In this document: in pieces, positions 43,591 to 53,845 of the stretch
How the letters are laid out: every line of letters starts with the position of its first letter
Numbering within the stretch: position 1 is the first letter of the stretch
Assembly: GCA_900468625.1 (NCBI GenBank)
Contig: UBUL01000019.1
Coordinates: 124,001 to 188,000 of the forward strand
Direction: 5' to 3'
Length of the DNA stretch: 64,000 nucleotides
Source: Hyphomicrobiales bacterium
GTDB lineage: Bacteria > Pseudomonadota > Alphaproteobacteria > Rhizobiales > Rhizobiaceae
The notes under the pieces: generated by a model
Databases searched by the model: none
Told to the model about the DNA's origin: nothing
Seen by the model: only the letters and a program-made list of their open reading frames with translations
Made by a program: the position numbers and the translations under genes

Positions 43591-44684
43591 GCCCCGACCA
43601 CCTCCCGATAAACGGCTGCGGCCTTTGCTCCGACCTGTTCAGGCGAATTCGCTCCTGTGGCCCATTCGAGCGCATTGGTCCCGAAATTGCTTCTGAGTTC
43701 GCCGTTTTCTGCCAGTGTCCGGATGGCTCTTGCAAGCTGTTCCGCATCCCGGGGCGGAACCACCAGTCCCAATCCGTTGGGCTGAACGGTGGCCCGCAAT
43801 TCTCCGACGTCGGTCACGATAACGGGTTTGCCAAACGCCACGGCAAGGTTGAGCACACCGCTTTGGGACGCTTCCGTATAGGGGAGGACAACGATATCGG
43901 CATCCAGAAAAAGCTGGGCGACCTCCGTATCTTCGATAAAGCGGTTGTAAATATCATAGCGGGCAGCTTCCCCCATGAGCGGCTGGAAGACCCACGGATT
44001 GTCGCCGCGGCCTGCGACGGTGATGCGTAGATTGGGAAGCAAGTCCTTGAGCATCGCCTCGGCACGGATCAGATGCTCCAGACCCTTGTAGGCAAAAATC
44101 CTCCCAAAGAGCAGGACGCGCACAGTTCCGTCTGCTTGGCGCCGGACCATTTTCTGTTGCCGAGCGAGGTCCGCATAGCGATGAATGGCGGGATGCGACA
44201 GGACATGGACGCAATTGGCGGATTTTTTGTATCGGGCGAGGATCATCTGCTTCAGCCCCTCGCCATGCACCACGACATGATTTGATTGTCTCACCATAAA
44301 TTCGGATGCCCAGCCTGGAAGCGTGCAGGTATCGGAATCGCCGGGATGCACATCCACATCATGGACGGTCGTGACGAGCGGGATTGGTCGCCAGAACGGA
44401 GCGGCAAAGTTCAACCAAAGGGTAGAATTGCTTAAAAGATGAATGAGGTCCGGCCGTTCGTGCCGGATAAGGCGTGTTAGCTGGCGCAGGAACCAGGGAT
44501 TGGAGAGCGAGCGGTGCCGTGGCCAGTCCATAAGGTGCAGATCGACAGCCGGATCGACCCATGAGGCAAGCTGCGCATAGCGCCGGCGCGGAACCGCCAG
44601 GACGATCTGCGCATGTCGGGCAACGCCGCTGGCGAAGGAGATGGTGTAGTCTTCCAGTTCGGAAACCAGCAATAGCGCTTTCAT
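43584..44684 (-). CDS. glycosyltransferase family 4
   Basis: A 366-residue GT-B transferase. The N-terminal part has HLLSNSTLWLNFAAPFW and LVTTVHDVDVHPGD; the C-terminal domain has VLLFGRIFAYKGLEHLIRA near 191 and ADIVVLPYTEASQSGVLNLA near 273, with a Ser-rich variant of the E-x7-E site. It is expected to act on the lipid-linked repeat unit. The ATG overlaps the GT2 stop. Confidence 0.87.
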   Translation of the reverse strand: MKALLLVSELEDYTISFASGVARHAQIVLAVPRRRYAQLASWVDPAVDLHLMDWPRHRSLSNPWFLRQLTRLIRHERPDLIHLLSNSTLWLNFAAPFWRPIPLVTTVHDVDVHPGDSDTCTLPGWASEFMVRQSNHVVVHGEGLKQMILARYKKSANCVHVLSHPAIHRYADLARQQKMVRRQADGTVRVLLFGRIFAYKGLEHLIRAEAMLKDLLPNLRITVAGRGDNPWVFQPLMGEAARYDIYNRFIEDTEVAQLFLDADIVVLPYTEASQSGVLNLAVAFGKPVIVTDVGELRATVQPNGLGLVVPPRDAEQLARAIRTLAENGELRSNFGTNALEWATGANSPEQVGAKAAAVYREVVGAC

Positions 44685-45631
44685 TTCGCGGGCTCCGACA
44701 CGCCGGCGTCTTGACCGAGCCGAGGGAGGTTGTGAGCTGTGCGCAACGCGTCGCGCATCCGCCTGAACAGGTTTGGTTCTCCTGCAAAAAAGAGCCCTTC
44801 GACGGCAATTTTGAACCGAGTGCGCGTATCAACGCCGACCAGCTTTGCCGACGCGACCTGGTAAGGATAGTGATCAGTCAGATCCAGCCGTCCCGCCAAT
44901 TCGTGGGCCGAAAGAAAGAGGTTCGTCGCCTCAACGACCGCCTGCCAATGAGCCATTCGCTTTCGCAGCATGGCGGCATCGTCGATCGGCCGATACCAGT
45001 TGTTGTTGTGGATTCGGTAGAACCCAAGGGGATCTGGCAAAGCAGCAATGTCCCCTAGAAACGGATAGATTCCCACAAGCCAAGCGTCGGCGGATATGCG
45101 GAACTGTTTGGGAATATCCCCTGCAGCATCCCATGCACTACGTCGGACAGCGATAGCAGACGTCATCGGGAAGGGCCACCAGCCTGCCGATTGAGTGAGC
45201 CGTCGCGATAAATCTCCCGAACATAAGGTTCGAGGGATTGGCTTGAGGATCGGCGAGCCATCGGTCAGCGCTGGCTGAAGTCGGTGATAGACGAGCGATG
45301 CCTGAGGGTTCGCATGGAAAGCCGCTGCCGTCGCTGACAGCTTGTCCGGTGCCCACCAGTCGTCTGCATCCAGAAAACTGAGGATGTCGCCACTGCTTAG
45401 TTTCACCGCGGCATTGATCGCGGCGGCCTGCCCTTGATTTTCCTGAAAGAGCACCTTGATGCGGTCGCCGTAGGTTTCCAGAATGGAGCACGATTGGTCG
45501 CTGGATCCGTCGTCCACGACGATTATCTCGACGTCCGGCGTCTGTTGCGCCAAGACGCTGTCAATCGCACGACCAACGAAGCGAGCGTAATTGTAATTGT
45601 TGATAAGCACGCTCATGGCCGGTCGCTTCAT
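44681..45631 (-). CDS. glycosyltransferase family 2
   Basis: A 316-residue GT-A transferase with MSVLINNYNYARFVGRAIDS at the N-terminus, EIIVVDDGSSDQS near 38 and DILSFLDADDWWAPDKL near 82 (DxD-type metal site). Two in-frame starts are plausible. ATG at 45631 has AGAGG 5 bases upstream and is chosen; the start at 45616 lacks a site, and an extension to 45664 is unlikely. It leads the - strand operon, divergent from the Wzy-like gene. Confidence 0.87.
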   Translation of the reverse strand: MKRPAMSVLINNYNYARFVGRAIDSVLAQQTPDVEIIVVDDGSSDQSCSILETYGDRIKVLFQENQGQAAAINAAVKLSSGDILSFLDADDWWAPDKLSATAAAFHANPQASLVYHRLQPALTDGSPILKPIPRTLCSGDLSRRLTQSAGWWPFPMTSAIAVRRSAWDAAGDIPKQFRISADAWLVGIYPFLGDIAALPDPLGFYRIHNNNWYRPIDDAAMLRKRMAHWQAVVEATNLFLSAHELAGRLDLTDHYPYQVASAKLVGVDTRTRFKIAVEGLFFAGEPNLFRRMRDALRTAHNLPRLGQDAGVSEPAK

Positions 45632-46272
45632 GACACCTCTCAAGCGGGTCGCTGCGCAACGCATTGGTGCGGCAAAGTTGCGAACGTTCGCGCGCTTGGC
45701 CGCGCGAAATGTTGGAGAGAGAATGGATGCGGCCCGGCGTCATCCCCATCGTCCCGGCTCTCGGCCGCAGACGGTGAGGTCACCGCCGCCAATGCTGCAG
45801 CGAGTGAGGTTCTTGCCGTGTAAGGTACAGAACCAGGACTATCACCTTCACCATCACGCAAAACCATAACAGTCCCAATCATTCCGTACCTCAACTGCGG
45901 ATTGTCAGTTGCGCCAGAATTATTGTTCTACTTTACCGGCAACCGCGGCTCGGCGCCGTGCTTCGCGGTATGCCCTCATCATCAAGCTACCGATGAATGA
46001 TCACGGGTAACATCTGCTCTTATTAGCAAGCCGGTAGGCTCGGCCACTCACCCTTTGGAGGATGGATCGACCGAGAGCTTAAACGCGCCACCGCCTTTTG
46101 GCGGTGGGTATAGGCGTTAGAATTACCCCAGCCTTCATTTGCGTTGGTTGACTGCGGAGGTGGTCGGATGATTGTTCCTTGGTGATTAGCGCAGCTATGA
46201 GGGGAGACTCATGTCCTTCCAAATTGCCGCTATCAACACTCTCTTGATTGTTCAAGCCGGCTGGGACCGACA
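45632..46272. other. intergenic region between divergent polysaccharide operons
   Basis: The 641 bases hold no supported gene. A hairpin with arms CCACCGCC (46088-46095) and GGCGGTGG (46100-46107) and a TTTT loop is present but lacks a U-tract. Promoters for both operons should be here, although no clear -35/-10 pair was found. Confidence 0.45.
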
Positions 46273-47580
46273 ATGAGGCCGTATACGCCTGGAGTTGCAA
46301 GTGGACCGACCGTCAGCTGGCGGGCCATAGAATACTGGGGCGCCGGCGTGTCCCTTTTTCTTCAGACGGGCGCTGTTTTTCCACTTATGTTGGCGGATGC
46401 CGCCGGGGACCTTAACGATTCGGCCAAGTCCATATTGCGTCTCCTCTGCCTGCCCGTATATGCGTATACCCTATTGATGTTGATGCGGAACTTTCCGCAA
46501 TTTCGGATAGCATTACGGCGAAATCTTTTTGTTCCCCTGATGGTTGCCTTGCCGTTTGTGTCTGTCTTCTGGTCGGTCGGCCCGTCGACGACCTTGAGGC
46601 GTGCCGTCGGCCTTCTGTTTACAATGCTTCTGGCCTATGTGCTGGCGATACGGTTCACTCCGAGGCGGTTGCTTCTTCTAGCATTTGCAACATTTGGAAC
46701 ATGTATCGTTCTTAGCCTGGCCGTCTTTGCAGCTTCACCGCACCTGGCACGTATGTCTGACGGTGCGATACGGGGTATCTTCATTCACAAAAACATTCTC
46801 GGTTGGTATGCCAGTATGATGATACTTGCGGCGACTGTCGTGCTGATGGACGGTACTCTAGGCTTACAGCGAACCGCTTTCACTTTGTTGGTCGCAGGTG
46901 GAGTCTGCCTTGTTGGCTCAGGGTCGATGACCGCGATAATCGCGACGGCATCGGCATACTGTCTGATCGGGTTCTACTGCGTCTTGCGGCGAATCCGCGG
47001 TATCAGGCGCATTGTCTTCGTCCTGGTTTTCGTTGAGATGTCAGTCGGCCTTCTTATTTCGCTGCACGAATTCCTCGTCCCGCTCCTGGAAGCGCTTGGT
47101 AAGGACGCCACTTTGACGGGCCGTGTGCCGCTATGGGAGCTAGTTGATAGTCGGATAGCCAATCATCTGCTACTTGGCTTCGGCTATCAGGCATTTTGGA
47201 CCGAATCGAACCCCGAAGCATGGATTATCTGGGGAAAGATCCAATGGATGGCTCCTCATGCCCATAATGGATTCCGTGACATCATGTTGAATTTCGGAAT
47301 AATCGGAATGACTTTGTTCGTCCTAATGATTTTCCACGCGGTGCACCAAGGCGCGGCTCTTCATTGTCGCGATCAAAAATATGGCTGGCTCTGGTTAAAC
47401 GTCTTCATGGTCGTGATTTTGGTAATGAATCTGACTGAAAGCATATTTTTTGTTCAGAACGACGCTATTTTCGTTCTGTTTGCCACCGCGATCATCATGG
47501 TCTCGCTATATGCGCCCGTCGTTTCGACAAACCCCGGTTCAGTGCCTCGAGCGCCGGCAGGCGGTACAACAACGGAGTAG
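46273..47580 (+). CDS. O-antigen ligase/Wzy-like polymerase (ExoQ-like)
   Basis: The 435-residue protein has about 10-12 hydrophobic segments and a long loop with LTGRVPLWELVDSRIANHLLLGFGYQAFW near 287, the Wzy_C hallmark, including an Arg and a downstream HAHNGFRDIMLNFGIIGM with the conserved His. It should polymerise lipid-linked repeat units on the periplasmic side. The ribosome site before ATG 46273 is weak, but no better start is visible. The next gene follows after 8 bases. Confidence 0.87.
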   Translation: MRPYTPGVASGPTVSWRAIEYWGAGVSLFLQTGAVFPLMLADAAGDLNDSAKSILRLLCLPVYAYTLLMLMRNFPQFRIALRRNLFVPLMVALPFVSVFWSVGPSTTLRRAVGLLFTMLLAYVLAIRFTPRRLLLLAFATFGTCIVLSLAVFAASPHLARMSDGAIRGIFIHKNILGWYASMMILAATVVLMDGTLGLQRTAFTLLVAGGVCLVGSGSMTAIIATASAYCLIGFYCVLRRIRGIRRIVFVLVFVEMSVGLLISLHEFLVPLLEALGKDATLTGRVPLWELVDSRIANHLLLGFGYQAFWTESNPEAWIIWGKIQWMAPHAHNGFRDIMLNFGIIGMTLFVLMIFHAVHQGAALHCRDQKYGWLWLNVFMVVILVMNLTESIFFVQNDAIFVLFATAIIMVSLYAPVVSTNPGSVPRAPAGGTTTE

Positions 47581-47588
47581 CAGATCTC

Positions 47589-49718
47589 ATGAGGTTGCGC
47601 TTCGCTCCGATCCTGAGCATTTTGCTTGCGACGCCGTTTCTACAGTCAGATACGCTGGCATTGTTGAATTCGGACGCTGATACGCCCGACCGGCTGCAAA
47701 CGGCGATCAGGGAAGCGACTTGTGCGGAAGCTTCGCCGGCGACCTTCTCGGCCAAGCTGAAGGGGACGTCCCTGAGCGACCTGTCGGCCAGCACACCCGC
47801 CGCCCGGGCCATATTTTATGTTTCTCCAGATGGTAAAGACACTTGGAGCGGCCTGCTTCCCAAAGCAAATTCTCAACGCACCGATGGTCCATTTGCCAAT
47901 ATCGAGAGGGCTCGCGATGCCGCGCGCGCGAAGGGGGGGCAAAGCACAATCGCGATGGGCAATGGAGATTACTATCTCACTCAACCGATAGTCTTTGACT
48001 CTCGTGACGCCGGCCTGATCATTACTTCGAGGTGCAGTCAGACACCGGTCCTGCACGGCGGCCCGCTTGTGGGACATTGGGTGTCGCGGGCCGACGGTCG
48101 TTGGACAGCATCGCTGAAATTACCTCCAGATAAGGCGGTGGGCGACCTTTTCGTAGATGGCGTCCTCCAGACGCAAGCCCGTTTTCCCAATGCTCCCCCT
48201 GATGGAGATCCGCGCAAAGGGTGGCTGTTTGCGGCCAAATGCCAATCAGACAGCAATGGCTGGCAAGGCAACACGCGGTTTTGCTTCCACAGCGGCGACC
48301 TTCCGGCGTTGAGCGATGCAAAAGGGCTTGTCGCAAACATCGTCGGTGGCTTTCGCCCCGGAAGCCAGTGGGGTAGCGACACGCTCCCGGTGATCTCGAT
48401 CGACACGGCAACCCAGACCGTTCATACCAAGGGCACCGCTTATTTCTTCACTGCGGAAGGCAGCCGCTATTTTTTAACCGGCGCGGAGGCCTTCCTCGAT
48501 GCCCCCGGCGAATGGTGGTACGACAGCCACGCCGGAAATCTCGACTACATTCCCATGGACCGATTATTGTCCAGTTCTAAGGTCGTCGCCGGCCTTCTGC
48601 CTACGTTCTTCAGGCTGAATGGAGCCGATGGAATAGTTGTCTCGGGCCTCCAGTTTCGTGATGGAGCCCCGCAGGGTAGCGGCAAATTCGATACTGACAC
48701 CAGAGGGTTTGGCGCCATACGGGTCGAACATGCCGATCACGTCAAGCTGCTCGGCAACGTCATAGAAAACGTCGGCGTTGGAATCCATGTGTCCGAAAGC
48801 AAGGATGTTTTGATCGCGGGCAATGCGATCGGAAATGCGGCTGGTAACGGGATTTACCTTGGTACGGCCTATGGTACCTTCGGCAAATCGGATCGCGCCA
48901 GGATCCTGTCGAACCATATCCATGATATCGGAAGGGTCTATTTTGAAAGTGCGGGGATTTGGTTCCAGGCGGCGGACGACATCAGGATAGCTCACAACTT
49001 GATCGAACACGCCGCGCAGTTCGGTATCGCCGGCGGTTCGCTATGGGGGCCTCAAGACGCTGTGCATGACGCAGTCATCGAATATAACGTGATCCGCAAC
49101 GCCAATCAGCGGACGGCGGATGGTGGCGCCATCAAGATGATGGGCGAGCAGGCTGATCCTCTGAACAGCAGCATCCGTTACAATGTGGTCACTGGCACAG
49201 ACCAACTTATGAACAGGGCCGATGGTACATTCTGGCCAGCCCGATATGAAAATGTCGATGAATGGCCGTCTCCTATTAGTTGGGCGATCTACACCGATGG
49301 TAAGGCCAGTGGGATACGCATCGAGGGGAATACTCTCTCCGACAACGTATCGGCGATTGGCATCAATGGCGGCTGGAGCAACTTGGTGACAGGAAACATC
49401 ATTCGACATGGATCGGGCGCAGCCTTTCGCGTAGATGACGGCACCGGGACGGGGTGGCATCCCCCATGGGCAGATCCAAATCGGATCGAGGACAATATTG
49501 TATCGGTCGAAAGCAGCAACGGGCTTGCCGCCTATGTCTATGCGCCTGACCATAAGCCGGGCTCGGTACGTTTCGCACGCAATCGCTACAGCGGCAATCT
49601 GAACGATAAAAGCTTCCGAATACATCCCAGGATCCTGCCATCGGGGGAGTTTGGCAGCCTAGGCGATCTTCAGAGAGCTGGCGTGGACTCCGGCAGCGTC
49701 GTGTCGGGTTCTCAGTAA
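47589..49718 (+). CDS. secreted right-handed beta-helix protein, GH141-like
   Basis: The 709-residue protein has a probable signal peptide (1-25), then IFYVSPDGKDTWSGLLP and DGPFANIERARDAAR near 75-110, the opening typical of GH141 and related beta-helix carbohydrate-active proteins. Repeated NVIENVGVGIHVSESKDVLI, NHIHDIGR and YNVIRNANQRT segments form the helix turns. GH141 members include an alpha-L-fucosidase and a xylanase, notable because this locus makes GDP-fucose and UDP-xylose. It may trim, modify or release the polysaccharide. It shares an operon with the Wzy-like gene. Catalytic residues cannot be assigned. Confidence 0.75.
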   Translation: MRLRFAPILSILLATPFLQSDTLALLNSDADTPDRLQTAIREATCAEASPATFSAKLKGTSLSDLSASTPAARAIFYVSPDGKDTWSGLLPKANSQRTDGPFANIERARDAARAKGGQSTIAMGNGDYYLTQPIVFDSRDAGLIITSRCSQTPVLHGGPLVGHWVSRADGRWTASLKLPPDKAVGDLFVDGVLQTQARFPNAPPDGDPRKGWLFAAKCQSDSNGWQGNTRFCFHSGDLPALSDAKGLVANIVGGFRPGSQWGSDTLPVISIDTATQTVHTKGTAYFFTAEGSRYFLTGAEAFLDAPGEWWYDSHAGNLDYIPMDRLLSSSKVVAGLLPTFFRLNGADGIVVSGLQFRDGAPQGSGKFDTDTRGFGAIRVEHADHVKLLGNVIENVGVGIHVSESKDVLIAGNAIGNAAGNGIYLGTAYGTFGKSDRARILSNHIHDIGRVYFESAGIWFQAADDIRIAHNLIEHAAQFGIAGGSLWGPQDAVHDAVIEYNVIRNANQRTADGGAIKMMGEQADPLNSSIRYNVVTGTDQLMNRADGTFWPARYENVDEWPSPISWAIYTDGKASGIRIEGNTLSDNVSAIGINGGWSNLVTGNIIRHGSGAAFRVDDGTGTGWHPPWADPNRIEDNIVSVESSNGLAAYVYAPDHKPGSVRFARNRYSGNLNDKSFRIHPRILPSGEFGSLGDLQRAGVDSGSVVSGSQ

Positions 49719-50485
49719 AGGCGTGCACCGTCACGAGCGGCGCTCTTGCCGGGGATAAGGGTTCCAGCTATGTCGATTTCAGAAACTTTACGGCCATTTC
49801 ATGCAAACATTGCCGGTGAGTGAATCTATTGGCGCAGCTCAGCGCGCTATTGTTTAATGATGCCAGGCGACTTGGGTTGTCGACCGTTCTTGCGAATGCG
49901 ACGGCCGGGATCTTTAATTTTCCCCCAATCCTCATCCGCAATGGAAAGAGAAAGGTCAGCAACATGGTTACGCGTTCGCGCAACGGCTTGAAGCGCGAAC
50001 TGCACTTTCGTCCAATACTCAAGTGCGCCATGCGATCCGACGCGCAAGTACCTCGTCGCATACGACTTCGACCCCTGTTAAGTTCAAAACTGATCGATCA
50101 CTGCTTCGATAAGCTCAACACTTCCGTCGCCTAACGACCGTTACCACATGCGCCATCAACTTCCTAAGGTCGTCCATCTGCAGTCCTCGTCTGGATGCGA
50201 TGAATGGTCGATGTAGCTTGGAATTGCCCAGAATTATTTGCGTGAAAGCAACTATCTTGTGCAGCGCTGCAAACGTTCAGACCATTCTTTTGGAATTGAG
50301 CTCATCCAAAAGAGCAATATGGTTGACCAAGATGTATGTGTCTTACTTCAAATATCGTAATTCACGTCAGTGTTGAGTTATAAATAGGCAGTCTTTTTTA
50401 CGTCCAACGGCTGCGATGGCAACTATGGAGGCAATCGGCCTAGCGTCATATTCTTGCGTCAGTTCAGGTCGTGAAGGCATAGGCC
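49719..50485. other. intergenic region
   Basis: The 767 bases contain no convincing gene. Short frames on both strands (for example 49820-50134 + and 49847-50047 -) have no recognisable family or good ribosome site. The part from about 50220 to 50420 is AT-rich and probably holds the promoter of the following operon. No strong hairpin was noticed. Confidence 0.4.
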
Positions 50486-51349
50486 ATGAGAGCGCAAACG
50501 TCGGACAGCAGCCAAACTTCAGTTCCCAATTCAATGGGCTCATTTGAATGGACTAATGTCCTTGGTGTTCGCATTTCGGCGGTTAATCTTAAAAGCGCGA
50601 CCGGACTTATTCAAAAGGCGATCGAAGAAGGAAAGAAAGAATATGTGTGCGTTCGGGACGCACACGGTGTCGTCCGCTGTCAAACGGATCCCGAGCTTCG
50701 GTCTGTACATAACCGGGCGTTTCTGGTGACACCCGACGGCATGCCGTTGGTATGGGCATTGAAGCATGCTGGCCATTCGGAAAGCGGCAGGGTCTACGGA
50801 CCTGATCTGATGCTATCTGTGTTCGAGGCTGGCAGTTCCAGGGGGGTGCGCCACTTCATTTATGGCGCAACAGCCAAGACGCTCGAGCAGCTGCAGGCGC
50901 GACTTCTCGCAAGATTCCCCGAGGCGCGGATAGCCGGCTCCTATGCGCCGCCTTTTCATGAACTGTCTCAGCAAGAGGAAGCCGATATTGCCGACCGGAT
51001 CAATCGATCGGGCGCCGATGTCATCTGGGTCGGGCTTGGCAGCCCCAAGCAGGAACTCTGGATGGCGCGCATGCGCGAGCGTCTGGAAGCGTCGATGCTC
51101 ATCGGTGTTGGAGCCGCTTTCGATTTCCACGCCGGTCTCAAGCGGCAAGCTCCGAAGATAATCCAAAGAAGCGGTTTTGAATGGGCGTTCCGTCTTCTAT
51201 GCGAGCCCCGGCGGCTGTGGCGCCGATATGCGGTCGTCGTGCCGGCCTTCATCTCGCTGTCTGTATTCCAGAGACTAGGGCTTCGGAAGTTTCCGATCGA
51301 AGATGAGGTTGGTGGATCGAGCGTCGAGACAACCAATGTAGGGGAGTAA
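50486..51349 (+). CDS. WecG/TagA/CpsF family glycosyltransferase (GT26)
   Basis: A 287-residue transferase with TPDGMPLVWALKHAG near 75, RVYGPDLMLSVFEAG near 94 and VGLGSPKQELWMARMRERL near 182, all GT26 hallmarks. GT26 enzymes usually add N-acetylmannosaminuronate, glucuronate-type or glucose residues as the second sugar on the lipid carrier. It opens the + strand operon with the initiating transferase and UDP-xylose synthase. Confidence 0.9.
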   Translation: MRAQTSDSSQTSVPNSMGSFEWTNVLGVRISAVNLKSATGLIQKAIEEGKKEYVCVRDAHGVVRCQTDPELRSVHNRAFLVTPDGMPLVWALKHAGHSESGRVYGPDLMLSVFEAGSSRGVRHFIYGATAKTLEQLQARLLARFPEARIAGSYAPPFHELSQQEEADIADRINRSGADVIWVGLGSPKQELWMARMRERLEASMLIGVGAAFDFHAGLKRQAPKIIQRSGFEWAFRLLCEPRRLWRRYAVVVPAFISLSVFQRLGLRKFPIEDEVGGSSVETTNVGE

Positions 51350-51356
51350 AACCATC

Positions 51357-52751
51357 ATGTCCTCATTTGCGTCGCCAGCGCCTGTCCGACCCGTAACAAA
51401 CCCTACCAAGGCCGCCGAATTCCGCAAGCAGAGCAGGCTTGCCACGTCGTCACTTTTGGTTGCTGGCGACATCGCGAGCTATCTTATAGCCTATTTTCTT
51501 CTCCTGCCGTTTCTTCCGAACGGTTCGGAGAACACGATTCTGGAGCGCATTTTCGCCTTCGCAGCCTTGGCGGCGATCATTCTTTATGCATCGGATGCTC
51601 TCTATCCCGGATATCGGCTCCATGACCACGAGCATCTGCGTCGCCGCGCGATAGCATCCATGAAAGTGGCTGTCTTTGCAGCGCTTGGGGCGATCCTGCT
51701 GCCGGAAGGATCGCGACTGCTGCTTGGCGTCCTTGGCTTTCTTGGCCTCGGGCTGATTATTCAGCCCGCCATACGCTGGGTCGCACGAGGCCTGTGCTGG
51801 AGACTTGGAATCTGGGGAGAGCGGGCGGCAATCATAGGGAGCCGCAACCGCATGCCCGCGCTTATGGCGCATTTCGCCGACCATTGGCAGTATGGTATCC
51901 GGCCGGAACCCTATTCACCCGATGCTTCAGCAGCACTAGCCGATAACGGGCCATCTATTGCCTTGATTGCGGGTGATACCGGCTCGCTTGTCGCCGAGTT
52001 GGCGGCGATGCGCCGAAAGTTCGCCGAAGTCATTTTGCTGTCCGACACGCCGAGCCTAAAGGTAAGCGGTTTGCGACCTGCGGATATCGGCGGAGAGATC
52101 GGCATTCGGCTCGCCACCGGCGCGAGTTCGGTCAACTCCGATCCGGTTCGGCGGATATTCGATCTCGCAATCGCCATCCCTGCAACGATCGTTGCCGCGC
52201 CATTCGTCGCGCTTGCAGCGGCCGCGATCTATGCCATCGATCCAGGTCCTGTCTTCTTTCGACACACTAGGGAAGGACGGTTCGGCAGGCCGGTACGTGT
52301 CCTGAAATTGAGGACAATGTACCAAGATGCAGAACAGCGCCTTGAAGCATTATTCCGAGACAACCCTGCCATGCGAGCCGAGTGGTCGAGCCACTTCAAA
52401 CTCAAGGATGACCCGCGTATCCTTCCGGTTATAGGTCATGTGCTGCGCTCTTCGAGCATCGACGAGCTCCCGCAATTGGCGAACATCATTGCGGGCCAGA
52501 TGGCCATCGTCGGACCGCGTCCGTTTCCGGAATACCACCTTCGGGCCATGGACGGCGAGTTTCGAGACAAGCGGCGCTCCGTCATGCCGGGGCTCACAGG
52601 CCTTTGGCAAATATCCGAACGAAGCAATGCGGATATCGAACTGCAGCAGCAACTCGACGAATACTACATCGACAACCGGTCCCCGTGGTTGGACTGCCAA
52701 ATTCTTCTCAGCACAATCCCTGCGGTCTTTAAAGGCAGGGGAGCCTACTGA
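51357..52751 (+). CDS. polyprenyl-phosphate sugar-1-phosphate transferase (WbaP/ExoY type)
   Basis: A 464-residue initiating transferase with N-terminal membrane helices, a divergent Rossmann-like middle and a C-terminal catalytic domain. The latter shows [15 protein letters not shown] near 320, [28 protein letters not shown] as two adjacent blocks near 365-390, and [14 protein letters not shown] near 410. It loads the first sugar phosphate on undecaprenyl phosphate at the membrane. The sugar is probably galactose or glucose as in ExoY/WbaP, not readable here. It starts 7 bases after the GT26 gene. Confidence 0.92.
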   Translation: MSSFASPAPVRPVTNPTKAAEFRKQSRLATSSLLVAGDIASYLIAYFLLLPFLPNGSENTILERIFAFAALAAIILYASDALYPGYRLHDHEHLRRRAIASMKVAVFAALGAILLPEGSRLLLGVLGFLGLGLIIQPAIRWVARGLCWRLGIWGERAAIIGSRNRMPALMAHFADHWQYGIRPEPYSPDASAALADNGPSIALIAGDTGSLVAELAAMRRKFAEVILLSDTPSLKVSGLRPADIGGEIGIRLATGASSVNSDPVRRIFDLAIAIPATIVAAPFVALAAAAIYAIDPGPVFFRHTREGRFGRPVRVLKLRTMYQDAEQRLEALFRDNPAMRAEWSSHFKLKDDPRILPVIGHVLRSSSIDELPQLANIIAGQMAIVGPRPFPEYHLRAMDGEFRDKRRSVMPGLTGLWQISERSNADIELQQQLDEYYIDNRSPWLDCQILLSTIPAVFKGRGAY

Positions 52752-52797
52752 CCATCCTCGCCATCTGCGAGGCAACCATCAACAATGGAGCACACCA

Positions 52798-53841
52798 ATG
52801 CATGGACAAAGGCGAATTATGGTAACCGGTGGCACTGGCTTTCTGGGGTCATTCTTGTGCGAAAGGCTTCTGCGAGAAGGCAATGACGTCCTTTGCGTGG
52901 ACAATTACTACACCGGTTCGCGCGAAAATGTGCTGCATCTTCTCGACGATCCTCGCTTTGAGGTTCTTCGCCACGACATCACCTTCCCGCTTTATGTGGA
53001 GGTTGACGAGATCTACAATCTCGCCTGCCCAGCATCACCGGTCCACTACCAGTTCGATCCCGTGCAGACCGTAAAGACCAATGTTCATGGGGCCATCAAC
53101 ATGCTTGGTTTGGCCAAACGCACCAAGGCGAAGATCTTTCAGGCATCCACGAGCGAAGTTTATGGAGATCCGACAGTCCACCCTCAGACCGAGGATTATC
53201 GAGGCAGTGTCAATCCCATAGGGCCGCGGGCATGCTATGATGAAGGCAAGCGGTGCGCCGAGACTCTGTTTTTCGACTACCATCGTCAATATGGCGTGGA
53301 AATCCGGGTGGCTCGGATCTTCAATACATATGGGCCGCGTATGCAGACCAATGACGGCCGAGTTGTCTCCAATTTCATCGTCCAGGCGCTTCGAGGAGAG
53401 CCGATCACCATTTTCGGAAACGGCACGCAGACACGGTCGTTCTGCTATGTGGATGATCTGATCGACGGCTTCATTCGTCTGATGGGTGCGCCCACCGGGG
53501 TGACGGGTCCAATTAATCTCGGCAACCCTGTAGAATTCCAGGTGCGTGAATTGGCCGAAATGGTGATCGAAATGACTGGATCGAAATCAGGCATCACCTT
53601 CAAGCCTCTGCCGGCGGACGATCCCATACAGCGGAAGCCGGATATCAGTTGCGCAACGAAGGAACTTGGCTGGCAGCCGACGGTGAGCCTGCATGAAGGG
53701 CTCGAGAGAACGATCGCCTATTTCGAGTGGAAGCTTTCCGGAGGGGGCGGGACCATGCTCAGCGCCAATTCCTTGCACCAGGCTTATCCGAATCTGCTGC
53801 TTCCGAACGCCGGCCGTCCCGTTTCAGAAGCCATCAGATAA
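52798..53841 (+). CDS. UDP-glucuronate decarboxylase (UDP-xylose synthase)
   Basis: The 347-residue short-chain dehydrogenase-type enzyme has [18 protein letters not shown] at the N-terminus, [12 protein letters not shown] near 79, [11 protein letters not shown] near 116 and catalytic Tyr-Lys in [12 protein letters not shown] near 143. It makes UDP-xylose from UDP-glucuronate. The C-terminal 30 residues (SGGGGTMLS onward) extend beyond the usual end. ATG at 52798 has GGAG upstream; the frame open to 52438 is a shadow of the preceding gene. It implies that xylose enters the polymer. Confidence 0.9.
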   Translation: MHGQRRIMVTGGTGFLGSFLCERLLREGNDVLCVDNYYTGSRENVLHLLDDPRFEVLRHDITFPLYVEVDEIYNLACPASPVHYQFDPVQTVKTNVHGAINMLGLAKRTKAKIFQASTSEVYGDPTVHPQTEDYRGSVNPIGPRACYDEGKRCAETLFFDYHRQYGVEIRVARIFNTYGPRMQTNDGRVVSNFIVQALRGEPITIFGNGTQTRSFCYVDDLIDGFIRLMGAPTGVTGPINLGNPVEFQVRELAEMVIEMTGSKSGITFKPLPADDPIQRKPDISCATKELGWQPTVSLHEGLERTIAYFEWKLSGGGGTMLSANSLHQAYPNLLLPNAGRPVSEAIR

Positions 53842-53845
53842 GGAC

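Noticed and set aside
46088..46107. Terminator hairpin
   Set aside because: The stem is good but there is no U-tract on either strand, and no gene ends nearby.
49820..50134. 104-residue + strand frame
   Set aside because: There is no ribosome site or recognised domain, and competing frames exist on the other strand.
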